Source of the DNA: Camarhynchus parvulus
Taxonomy: Eukaryota; Chordata; Aves; Passeriformes; Thraupidae
Direction of reading: 5' to 3'
Length of the DNA stretch: 64,000 nt
Assembly: GCF_901933205.1 (NCBI RefSeq)
Contig: NC_044573.1
Span: 58,344,493-58,408,492 of the forward strand
In this document: in pieces, positions 42,891 through 53,521 of the stretch
Layout: the number at the start of each line of letters is the position of its first letter
Position numbering within the stretch: the stretch's first letter is position 1
The notes under the pieces: model-generated
What the model was told of the DNA's origin: nothing
Databases searched by the model: none
The model's input: only the letters and a program-made list of their open reading frames with translations
Made by a program: the position numbers and the translations under genes

Positions 42891-44864
42891 AGTAAGCAAA
42901 TCTCCATTGTGAATGGATTTCTGACATTAATTCTGACCCCCTTTCAGGTCTTTTCATCTTATTAAATGCAAAACACTCAACCATGACCAAACTCCAGGTA
43001 ATAAGTAAATTCTGTTTCTGTAATTTCTGTGTACTTCAAGGAAAAGTGCTTGAGTATATGTACATGTAGGAAGAACTAGACCTGGATACAGTGTTTTGTC
43101 TGTATTAAGTAGTTTTCAAAATTCACTATTTTTGATGTATTAATAGAACTACATTACCTCCCTTATTTTAATGTCCTAGCTACCTATAATTACTAAAAAC
43201 ACCATCCAAATCACATTTTGAAACACATCAAAATTTTTTTTCTAAATTCATTAAAATAAAATTTCTTCTTCTTTGAAATTAAAAAATAAGTAATTTTAAC
43301 TCCATTCCAATATAGTGTTTTCCTTCACTTGTTGGTTTTAAATAAATACATACTAACATGTAAAAAAACAAGAAATTAAATGCACATATTTCACCAAGAT
43401 GCATCTAAATCCATATAGAACTGGGAAAAATGGGGATAATAACAGTGTCCTTTCTTAATCTAATATTAGTGATGGACATCCATTCTCTCTATTGCTAGAG
43501 AAAGTCAGATGTAGTGCTCATGTAAAAATAATTCAAAGCAGAGTTCTGTTTGGACTGTGAAAATGACACATAAATTCTTTACGCATGGCCATACTGGGAT
43601 TGAGTTAAAGCCAAACAAGCATCTGATTCTTGCTTTGAGTACTGGTTGATTGACTGCTGTTGTAAACCATTTAATGGGACCCACATTCAAAATGCCGCTG
43701 AAAGACTGTCTCATTTTAGCAATCTGAGATGTCAGTAATAAGACAAGTTCAAGAATACAGATTTAAACAATTGTTTGGGCAAAACATATCTACCAAATAT
43801 ACTACTAAGCAGATTCTTTTTTTGTAATGAGTTATATACCAAATTCCTTAATCATATTCCAGAATACTCTGAAGAATATTTGTAAATAGCGGAGCCTCAA
43901 TTTCACCCAAATCAAAAATTTTATACCATGTTAAATGATCCTGTAATTTCTCCTTCTCAACCATTTGGATGCATATAAATAATATTGAAATGTACAAACA
44001 CATACAGAAGTTTATATATATGAACATATACATAGTTACGTACACAAACATAAACATAACTATGAGACATACATTACACAAGGTAATAAATATGATAAGA
44101 CAAATCTATAGATAAATAAATATGTATAAATGTATCTCATTTTGATTTTGACTGATCTGGATTTTGCAATAGTTTTGCCACATCCTGTACTTTTTTCCTC
44201 TGTACTGCTTTTGATTTTTTTGGCAACAATTTAGCTAAGCTAAAAAAGGTGACCCTAAGCATAAACAAAACATTAACAACAACTAGAATTTGTGAGGTGC
44301 CTGGCATGTTTAAGTATTTAATGCAATGCTGCAGCACAAAGAAATCTCCACAAGGGAAAAACCAAATCGTCGCCAAAGCCCTACATATAGTCCTGAAACC
44401 AGCACTAACTTCTAACAGTGGTATTTCTGTTCAGACAAAGCCGGAAGACACAACTCTGACTTCTAGCATTGTAGTAATCTAGCAAGGTGTCAGTACAATG
44501 TTTAAAGTCTAACAGTATTCTGAAGACTTATTTTCAAATCTGTGGTACCACTGCAATTCTCTCTGTACATGAATCTAGTCCAACTAAGGTCACCTCTCTG
44601 CCATACCAGAGACATTTCGCTTAGCTTTAATCATCTGTAAGTACTGTGTCTAATCTGACTTAGTCACACAGCCTGTCTTTAAAGTCAACAGAGAGATGAG
44701 CAACTCTGGGGAGTGATACACATCACTTATCTTAAACACTCCTTTTAGGATGAGAAATGGAACGGGATTCTGGAGATGGATATTTGAACATAAACTTTAG
44801 CTGTCAGTGAGAACCACTGCAAAGAGTTCCTTCAGAGCCACAGCTGAGGGAGAGACTTCTGTCA

Positions 44865-45140
<276 letters not shown>

Positions 45141-45859
45141 TCAGTTAGGCATTCTACTTGGAGACTGAATTTTCATATTTAATTCCTATAGTTTGCATTT
45201 TAACCGTAAGTACAGTTAGTATGGAAAAGTACTTCAAGATGCAAAAGGAATACAGAAATAATCATATGCCAAATCTTCTATTTTAGGTTTTATAAATCTT
45301 CACTGTCTACTGCAGAAAATAACAATAAAATAAAAGTGTCATTAGTCCTCCTTTCACCACTTCTTTTTCAGTCTTGTAGGAAGCAAACAGACATACACAA
45401 TGCTACAACTGCTTTAACTTCCAATGGTTTGCAACAGTGTTCATGGAACGTGTAACTGGAAATTATTCTTGCTGTCATTACTGGGCATGCTGCTACAAGG
45501 AAGAATCTCAAACGGTCATCAAGGGCAGTCTTCTGAGTCATTAAAATCAGCCCACAGGAAAAAATGGCTGTATTTCACTAGCACTAGACCTTTTTATCTC
45601 AGTAAATCTAAAAACTTGCTGGGATTTATAATATTGGAATCATTATGCAGTTTTGCATATATGAAGCAGAACATAATAAATATTCTATCAAGCTATTTTC
45701 AGAAAATATCATTTCAGTAGTTATTTTAAGAGGTTCTCATTCCATTGCATTGTCAATAAAAATATATGATCTCTGTAGAAATTCAGTATTTTCTCCTTCA
45801 ATCTACCTCCCAATAATACTGTTTGCTATTTAAATATCATTATTCTGTGCTAAAGAATA

Positions 45860-46600
45860 TTAGGAACCTCTAGCAGCTCCAGCCCCTACTGGTATGCTCC
45901 CAACTGCCTGGCTGCTGGAGTCCAGTCCAGCGTGTGGGAGCCTCAGTCTTTGATGGATGTACCTGCTGCTTTCACTTCCCAGAGACAAATACCCCTGCTC
46001 AAAGGACATGGACATGGCTGGCTACATGGATGCCACTGCCTTCACCAGCACCTGCACATGGGGCTCACAGGAGACACAAGTGCAGGTCATTCCTGGCAGG
46101 GACAGAAGGACTTTCTCTCCATGTTCATGTTTGTGCATTCCTGAAGCACTGTTATGGCTCCTCTGTCCCCCAGCACCCTTGCCCAGATTGCCAGCTTCTT
46201 ACTGAGCCCACAGGTCTCCCACTTGCTGCTGGCCCAGCTTGAGGTTTGGGAGTGAACACCTGCACTCCGACAGACACAGTTTGGGGAGGATACAGACATT
46301 TGCCCCTGGCAATCAGTTGGGCAGGTGCACCCACCAGCCTCATTTTATACAGGACTGGCCCCTTTTGCAGCCTGGACCATCCACTCCTCTCTTACGTTTT
46401 TCCCCAACCTCTCCCCCTGCACACACCCCATGCATTTGCACAGTCAACCTGCCAACCTCCTGGACCTTCAGTTTTACATCCCCAACGGCTGCAAAGTCCT
46501 GGTTTGCCTGTGGTTTCTCGGCAGCTCATCAGTGTGAAAAGTAAAGTCTGCTTTAGTGAAGGTCAAGTATATTTTCATTTCCTTAATCTCTGAAATGATG
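45860..46600. other. GC-rich block of unknown origin
   Basis: About 700 bp of markedly higher GC (many cc/gg-rich words such as cctggctgctggagtccagt) between AT-rich flanks. It is open in several overlapping plus-strand frames (70-115 codons), with no recognisable domain and no splice pattern linking it to AKAP7. It could be a diverged retroviral or other repeat fragment, or a decayed retrocopy. I do not recognise it. It does not look like a CpG island because CpG is sparse. Confidence 0.5.
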
Positions 46601-47639
46601 ACATCTAGTGGTGGATGCTTTTCATTTCAAGAAATGGAAATTTCAGAGTCTAAATCTCCGTGGAAGTCTACATTTACTCCATCCTCACAGTAATTACTTA
46701 ATCTTTTTTTATTCTATGGCTACACTAGTCCTTATGTAATAAGGTTATTCTGACATTAAATCATCATTCCTTGCTTTTTGGCTGACAGTTCTAGGAATAC
46801 AGTTAAACATCAATTAGTAATAAGAAAGACCTTTTCAGCCAGGAAAACACTTGTCAAAATGTGAAGCCTTGAGTTCTTCTGGAATGAAATGAAGAAAAGA
46901 TAAAAATCACAACTTCATGCTCCAATAAAAAAATAACATTTACAAGAGATTGGGATGTTACTTGTCAAAGACAGGTTGCTAAGGTGTGAATCAAATGTTG
47001 AATGCTCAGGAATTGAGTCATGCTTGTGATGCACTACTGAAAGGTATTTGGAAAAGCAGCCATGGGAAAACTATGATATTTTTAGTAACTGGAACAATTT
47101 CTGGAGTGCTGCTTGCAGTGAGATGTGAAAGGATGAAGCAATGCAGGCGCATGGGAAAGTCATGGCTCATTTCTTAACTTGAAAGGGTCTGGAGCAGTAG
47201 AGATGCGAGAGAAAAGTTGTTACCACATGGGAATAGTACAGATGCTAACAGTAAGATAAGTTGTAATGGGGGAGGGTGAGAAATAAGAGTACTCGAGAGG
47301 ACACTTTGAAGCATTTGGTGTTGGAACGGAAGGAGGAAGACATCTGCATCTGGGATGATGCCTGTAAAGGACACAGCTGAGTATCGCGGGCCTGAAGAGG
47401 CATGGCACGAGGAGATCTTGCAGGACCGCCAGAGCACCAGGATAATGCCTTTGGCATCCCTGCAATGTCTGGTTTTCCAGCCCGTGTCTCTGAGAAGGTG
47501 CAGCCAGCTATCCCAGCAGTTGAACCCCATGCATTCCCCGCAGCCACTGCCACAGTCAGCCCTGAGACCAGGGGCAGGAAGGCTCCAGTGGTGACAGCGC
47601 AGGTAGCAGAGAGGCAAGCAGCTCCGGGCTCCGTGTGCC

Positions 47640-47930
47640 AGAGCCCACAAGCCAGCAGAGCACTGGGTGCTCCTTCGGGGGGGCCCGCCGGCAGCCCGAG
47701 AGTCGCTCCCGGCGGCGCGGCCGCCCCGCCGGCCGGGCCAAGGCCGGGACAGGGCCGCTGTGGGCGCGGCCTGGCTGCAGAGGCGGGCCCGGGCGCTTGA
47801 CGGGCCCTCCCGACGGAGCGCCGAGAGAGGAAGGGAAAGGGAACAGCACAACGGCTTTGGGCTGCAGGGAGGTGCAGCAGCTGAGACGAGGTGCACGTCC
47901 GTGGTGAGGAGGGTGAGTAGCGAGCAGAGA
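47640..47930 (+). promoter_or_regulatory. CpG island, candidate promoter of the MSH5 retrogene
   Basis: A compact, CpG-dense block, very unlike the AT-rich intron around it, lies about 530-820 bp upstream of the MSH5 ATG. It contains runs such as ggcggcgcggccgccccgcc and several GC boxes, with no TATA box. A MYB-type site, CAACGG, is at 47849-47854. MYB-type sites matter because A-MYB drives many meiotic genes. No AKAP7 exon is recognisable here, so the island most likely serves the plus-strand MSH5 copy, though antisense or bidirectional transcription is possible. Donor-like sequences follow: gg|gtgagt with GT at 47913, and cag|gtgcgt with GT at 48104. The bases before the MSH5 ATG (ttgccaacag) resemble a 3' splice site. 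A noncoding first exon plus a short intron is therefore plausible. The promoter assignment is inferred from position and composition. Confidence 0.6.
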
Positions 47931-48447
47931 AGTGGGAGAGGATTGGAAGTGAGGTGCTGACAGGGATTGGTATGTCCCATCCCTTATGTACTTCTATAGA
48001 AACTGGTGCTGCCTGATGCTGCAGCATAAATATGGGGCTGCGACCCTGAAATGATGGCCAGGCTGTGGGGCTGCACTGCTGAGAGAAGCCACGGTCAACG
48101 CAGGTGCGTGTCACGAACCTCTGAGGGAGGATGATTTTGTGCATGGATATACGTGTCTGTCCATGTTATGTATTTATGGGTACTTGGGTCTACATAGACT
48201 TTAAAAAAAAATAAAGGATACAAAGAAAAACTGTAAAACTATTGATGGTATTTAGCTCTGTTACTTCTTCCTTGGAAGCCTTGGAAGTGGCTGTAGTTAC
48301 TGGCTGTGTCACTTGAACATGTCTAGTTAATTCCTAGTAGCATCTTAGATTCTCCAGGGTTGGAAGAGTGACTATCTGTTAACTTCCTGTTGTCAATTAA
48401 AGTTACTTCTCAGGACCTTTTGGATGAGTTGTGAATAAAAATACCTC

Positions 48448-48457
48448 TTGCCAACAG
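48448..48457 (+). other. Splice-acceptor-like sequence directly before the MSH5 ATG
   Basis: The ten bases ttgccaacag end in AG exactly at the initiator ATG, with a modest pyrimidine tract in front (cctcttgcc). A second candidate, ttacttctcag, ends near 48412. Either could join a 5'UTR exon from the CpG island to the coding exon. Transcript data would be needed to confirm this. Confidence 0.3.
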
Positions 48458-50893
48458 ATGAGTGCCACATCAGCTACGAGCTGTGTCTTGCCACCAGCAC
48501 TTGGGCCTGAGCAAGAGGAGCAAGAGAGCTCAGAGACACATATGTCTGTTCTGTGGTATGCAGGGCAGCTGGCAATTACTTACTATGATACAGAAGATTG
48601 CTCAGTCTACTTCATGCCTGACATACCTGATAATGAAGACCTCAAGCTACTGCAAAAAGTGATTGAGGAACTTAACCCTCAATGCATAGTGACCAGTGCA
48701 AAACAGGACCAGAATATTGCTAAATTCCTGACCAACCTAACAGCTACTGCTGGTGATAAAGACATAGGAAAACCAGAAATTGTCCTGTTTCCCAACATAG
48801 ATTTTGGTCTAGAAGTCAGCAAGCAACGGATCCTGTCTAGGCAATTTCCATTTATTCCATCTCATATGACTGCCACAGAGAAAATTCTCTATTTGTCCTC
48901 AATCATCCCTTTTGAGAGTCCACTCATGATACGAGCCTTAGGGGGGCTCCTCAAGTTTCTAGACAGAAGAAGGGTTGGAGTTGAACTCGAAGACAGCAGT
49001 ATAGCAGTTCCTATTTTGGCCTTTAAAAAATTTGTGCTGTCAGATACTGTGAATATGGACCAAGACACTTACTGTGTCCTTCAGATATTTAAAAGTGATA
49101 TCCATCCTTCTGTGTACAAGTTATCCAGTGGACTAAAAGAAGGATTTAGCTTATTTGGAATTTTAAACCGTTGCAGATGCAAATGGGGAGAAAAACTGCT
49201 GAGGTTGTGGCTCACACGACCTACCCGGAACCTGACAGAGCTGAACAAACGGCTGGATGTTATCAACTTCTTCCTGCTAGCTCAGAACCATGAAACAGTC
49301 CTCACTCTTCAAAACTGCCTCAAGAATATTAAAAATGTGCCTCTTATTTTAAAGAGAATGACTCTTTCCAACACAAAAGTTAGTGACTGGCAAGCACTGT
49401 ATAAGACAGCATACAATGCAGCGTGCCTTAGAGACACGTGTCGTTCTCTGCCCAACACTATTGAACTTTTTCAGACTATTTCACGTGTCTTCACTGATGA
49501 CCTGCACTACATTGCTAACCTGATCAGCAAAGTGGTAGACTTTGAAGGCAGCCTCTCTGAGAACCGCTTCACTGTTAGACCCAATGTAGATGCCACGATT
49601 GATGAGAAGAAACGAAAGCTGATGGGACTGTCAGACTTCCTTACAGAAGTGGCACGAAAAGAACTGGAGACTTTGGACAATCAGATTCCCTCCTGTGCTG
49701 TCATCTATATTCCTTTGATTGGGTTCCTTCTCTCCATTCCACGCCTCCCAAATATGGTGGATAAGACTGACTTCGAAATTGAAGGCTTGGACTTCATGTT
49801 CTTGTCAGAGGACAAACTACACTACAGAAGTGCCCGGACCAAGGAGCTAGACAGCCTGCTGGGTGACTTGCACTGTGAGATCAGAGACCAGGAAACACTC
49901 ATCATGCACCAGCTGCAGACAAGGATCCTGGAGAAGTCTGAAGTACTCAACAGTGTGATTGAGTACACTGCACACCTGGATGTGCTGCTAGCCTTGGCAG
50001 TGACAGCCCGGGAGAACGGCTATTGCCGACCCCACTTTACTCACCGCCACGGCTTCCACATCAAGGACGGGAGACATCCACTCATGGAACTATGTGCAAA
50101 GACTTTTGTGGCCAATCCTGTGGACAGCGGTGAGGCTACTAGACGAATAAAGATCATCACAGGGCCCAACTCCTCTGGAAAGAGTGTTTACTTAAAGCAG
50201 GTAGGTCTTATAGTGTACATGGCTCTCATAGGCAGTTACGTCCCTGCAGCAGAGGCAGAGATTGGAGTAATTGATGGGATTTACACAAGAATCCACAGTA
50301 GGGAATCAGTTTCTGTAGGGCTCTCCACGTTCATGATTGATCTTAACCAGGTTGCCAAGGCTGTAAACAATGCCACAGAGAGGTCACTGGTACTTATTGA
50401 TGAGTTTGGTAAAGGCACCAACACATTGGATGGCCTGTCCCTTCTGGCTGCTGTCCTGAGATACTGGATCAGACAAGGAACACAGTGTCCACAGGTCTTT
50501 GTCTCCACTAATTTTCACAGTTTAATGCAGCTAGAACTCCTGCCTGACACACCTCTTCTGGAGTACCTGACCATGGAGACCCATCAGGATGGAGAGGAGT
50601 TGATATTTTTCTACCAGATCAAACAGGGCATGTCCACCATTAGTCATGCTGCCAATATTGCTGCATTAGCAGGAATGCCAGCCAAAATTATTGAAAGAGG
50701 TGTGGAAGTATCAGAACTGATACGCAACGGAAAACCTATCAAACGTCTTGATCATCCTTCAAAATGTGATAGGATGGAAAAATGCAAGTCTGTTGTGGAA
50801 AAGTTTCTTTGCCTAGACCTTGACGATCCCCAGGTGGACTTGGAAGAGTTCATGTCTAAAGAGGTGTTGCCTTCTGCAGCCTCAGTCCTGTAG
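48458..50893 (+). CDS. MSH5: Intronless MutS homologue 5 (MSH5) retrogene, complete
   Basis: One uninterrupted frame encodes 811 residues. MSH5 pairs with MSH4 to form a sliding clamp that stabilises meiotic recombination intermediates and promotes crossovers. It lacks the N-terminal mismatch-binding domain of MSH2/3/6, and so does this protein. Visible parts: a variable acidic N-terminus (about 1-28); connector and core/clamp domains (about 30-540), including [19 protein letters not shown] and [16 protein letters not shown]; then the ATPase. Walker A is GPNSSGKS at 569-576 and Walker B is LVLIDE at 644-649, followed by FGKGTNT. The motif STNF at 683-686 has Asn where most MutS proteins have the switch His, as expected for MSH5. 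The C-terminus [10 protein letters not shown] matches the family end. Mammalian MSH5 is about 830 residues, and the deficit is in the variable N-terminus. The start is the ATG at 48458. An in-frame TGA lies at 48425 and the codon at 48431 is GTG, so the open frame is longer than the protein. Kozak context is weak (C at -3). The vertebrate gene has many exons, so this single-exon copy is a retrocopy, nested antisense in an AKAP7 intron. No disabling lesion is seen. Confidence 0.95.
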   Translation: MSATSATSCVLPPALGPEQEEQESSETHMSVLWYAGQLAITYYDTEDCSVYFMPDIPDNEDLKLLQKVIEELNPQCIVTSAKQDQNIAKFLTNLTATAGDKDIGKPEIVLFPNIDFGLEVSKQRILSRQFPFIPSHMTATEKILYLSSIIPFESPLMIRALGGLLKFLDRRRVGVELEDSSIAVPILAFKKFVLSDTVNMDQDTYCVLQIFKSDIHPSVYKLSSGLKEGFSLFGILNRCRCKWGEKLLRLWLTRPTRNLTELNKRLDVINFFLLAQNHETVLTLQNCLKNIKNVPLILKRMTLSNTKVSDWQALYKTAYNAACLRDTCRSLPNTIELFQTISRVFTDDLHYIANLISKVVDFEGSLSENRFTVRPNVDATIDEKKRKLMGLSDFLTEVARKELETLDNQIPSCAVIYIPLIGFLLSIPRLPNMVDKTDFEIEGLDFMFLSEDKLHYRSARTKELDSLLGDLHCEIRDQETLIMHQLQTRILEKSEVLNSVIEYTAHLDVLLALAVTARENGYCRPHFTHRHGFHIKDGRHPLMELCAKTFVANPVDSGEATRRIKIITGPNSSGKSVYLKQVGLIVYMALIGSYVPAAEAEIGVIDGIYTRIHSRESVSVGLSTFMIDLNQVAKAVNNATERSLVLIDEFGKGTNTLDGLSLLAAVLRYWIRQGTQCPQVFVSTNFHSLMQLELLPDTPLLEYLTMETHQDGEELIFFYQIKQGMSTISHAANIAALAGMPAKIIERGVEVSELIRNGKPIKRLDHPSKCDRMEKCKSVVEKFLCLDLDDPQVDLEEFMSKEVLPSAASVL

Positions 50894-51312
50894 CCAGTGT
50901 ATGTTTAAATACATAGACTGCGTCATACCTACCATGGAGAGTCTGGGACTTTAAAGAATGATCACTATGACATGACACCTCACAGGACATTTAGCTTTTA
51001 ACAAACTGTCTGTACTTATATCCTTCCTTCTTCTTCTTCTTGCTTAAACCAAGTACTTACATATCCCTGCAACATGGTGCATCATATGAGTGTATGAAGA
51101 GGAAGAATTTTAAGAACCTCTTACAGCTGTTGGGTCACTCAGTTTGCATTTTCTGTCCCTGTTACTGAACCTCAGATAAAAAAAATATGCTGCAGAAAAA
51201 TCACAACACATTTCTACTGGTCTTAGAAGACTATTAAAGGAACATGTTTATTGTTTCATATTGTGCCAAAGTGATGGTTTAAGCCATTTTAGGATCACCA
51301 TAAAAGATTCCA

Positions 51313-51318
51313 AATAAA
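51313..51318 (+). terminator. Candidate MSH5 polyadenylation signal
   Basis: A canonical AATAAA lies 420 bp after the MSH5 stop codon, preceded by the variant ATTAAA at 51233-51238. An A-rich stretch near 51178-51186 could be a worn remnant of the poly(A) tail of the original insertion, but it is too short to be sure. The 3' end actually used cannot be told from the sequence. Confidence 0.35.
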
Positions 51319-52798
51319 TATGTGGCTCAGACTCTTGTGCCAACAATTAATAGTTGTCCCAATACAAACCACTGATATAGAGGCTGGCATAAGTGGCAAT
51401 GCAGAGGGATTTAGTGGCTTTGTGGCTTTTCTTATACCAGCTTTTATTTCCAAATGGCAGAGATCCCATGGGTTAGTTATAAAAAGAATGCTGGTGGTCA
51501 GATTCAGTGGGGACTGATAAATAGCAGTACCTTAGTTTTACTGAGAACTGTTCTTTTCTCTAAGGTTCTGTATGATACAGTTGTATCATGCATATTATGT
51601 GTCTGTGGGTATAAAGGCAAAATTACAAACCTAGGAATTGAAACAAGAACTTCACATATTCTATTCTATTTTCAATTATTAACATTTGAGGATTAGTATC
51701 ACAAAGGGAGGATTCCCTTTCACTTCTCTTGTCATGTAAAGGATCTTTACTGAACACAGTATTTTATGTATGCATATGCAAGAAAAATTCATTAACAAAT
51801 TAATGATGCAAGAGCCATATCTAAACACTATCAAAGCAATAACCTTTCCTGCAGCCAGGCAAGTGCCTGAGATTCCTCATGTAAATAAGACAGAGGAGAC
51901 ATTAGATAGCTTATTGTTTGCCAAAACTTGCTCTAACCACTTACATTATGGCAAATAAAAGATACACTACATCTTTCATCTATATGTCATTTCAAGAAGC
52001 CAAAAATATTAATGTCACATAAACTGAGAGAAAATTTACATTTTAAAAAAATTAAATCCCTTGATAATTATCAGTATTGAACATGTTATCTGGTTATCTG
52101 GCTGAAGATAGCAAAAAGATGAATATCAGCGTACATCAAAAAGATCTGAAATTTGAGACACTGCTTTGGGTTTGTTTCAGTGTGGAATTTCCTCCTTGAT
52201 GATAAAGGAAACTATTACCAAATAAGTACCTTATGCTATTTCTGTATGAAACTGGAAAGTGACAGAAGTTTAACATACTTTACATTAAAAAAATACAATA
52301 ACAACTTACTGAATTGTGCATTTAATGCTATTTCCAGTGCAATCACAATAATACTGTCTGCATAATATCTGGTATCATTATGATGTTACCATTGAAGTGA
52401 ATGGCAACAGTGAATCAGGCCTTGAACAATACTCAGAAGTGTTGCAAATACAACTATTTTTCCAATAATATATTCTCTTTTACTGACTATACATTGAGCA
52501 TTGTAAAGATACACCATACAAAGGAATATAATATAGAAAAGATTCATGATTTATAATTTCAGCATTTTTTGTTGTCAACCACTGTCTAGGCTAGGGATAT
52601 ACTCTGCACTAATTAAGCAGATGCCATCAGAGCAATTTAGCTGTCAGTCATCTTCTACCTATGAAATTCATTTCACAGCATTTGCAGTTCTGGCAGTACT
52701 GGGTATCAAAGGGCCTTCAAACATTATAGAGCATTTATGAAGTGCCTCACAACACACCCTGAAATAAATAGGAATCTGGACAAATGGAAAACACAGGG

Positions 52799-53521
52799 TG
52801 TTGCGGTGTGACCACTTTTCTGTTCTTAGTTATGTTCTGTGTAAGTTTATTATGCAAGTTGTATTTTAATGTTCTTGTTATATTCAGTTAGTATGTTCGG
52901 TTTGCCCCTGTTCAGTTATTAAAATGGTTCTGCCTAGGGCTCCCTTCCCGCCTTTCCCCTCACAGTTAACTGTCAATCCTTTGCCCCCTCCCTAGTTGTC
53001 TAGGCAACTTCTGCCACTCCCCATGTCGATCATTTGTTCCCTCCTTCGTTACTACAGTTTCTCTGTAACCCCTCCTATGTTTCCCTAGCAACTGCCATGT
53101 CCGTCACTCTCTGCCCACACCCTTTCCCTAGAACCTTCCACTCAGGGCAAGGAGTGATTGGACCAGAAATTGTTTCCCCTCCCCAACTAGTCCCCCATTC
53201 GTTGTTCTGTTCTGCCAGTCATTGTTTTCTGTACGTTTATTTGCCCGAGGACGAGTTGTTCCTCCCCTCGGGAACCCTTTATAATCTCTGTTCACCCTGC
53301 CCCTCAGGGCAGTTGCCTGCAGCCTTTCTCCCTTTCCAATAAAATCCCTTCCTACTGCGGACAACTGTCTCGCTTCTGGATCTTCCTTACGCGCTCGCTG
53401 GAGTCTGTTCCTGCTCATTGGCCAAGGGTGAAGCCTCTCTGCCCCTGCCGCAGTCAGGTCGCCCTAGGTAGCAGCACGCCAGAGCCTGTCTCCCACTTGG
53501 AGCCGCTGCTCCGTGGCAACA
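52799..53521 (+). mobile_element. Solo LTR-like element of a second endogenous retrovirus family
   Basis: A 723-bp block with LTR anatomy: inverted termini TGTTGC / GCAACA, a TATA-like tttataa at 53278-53284, AATAAA at 53338-53343, and a CpG-bearing U5-like tail. It is pyrimidine-rich and much higher in GC than its flanks. No target-site duplication is evident at these edges, so the right boundary is provisional (53521, or a little further, to about 53640). It lies 1.9 kb downstream of MSH5 on the same strand. No viral genes are present. Confidence 0.65.

Noticed and set aside
42020..42990. Cluster of 60-129 codon frames on both strands
   Set aside because: Most fall in the CR1 3' fragment. 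The peptide [20 protein letters not shown] resembles decayed CR1-type coding sequence and is not a gene.
47174..47640. A possible decayed claudin-like gene on the minus strand
   Set aside because: A few short nucleotide words recalled claudin coding sequence, but no frame gives the W-GLW-C-C signature or four membrane segments.
48431..48457. Nine extra codons before the MSH5 ATG
   Set aside because: The open frame starts at GTG just after an in-frame TGA at 48425. Animal genes do not normally start at GTG, so the ATG at 48458 is used.
53034..53418. Frames of 96-102 codons
   Set aside because: They lie in the LTR-like element and are explained by its pyrimidine-rich composition.
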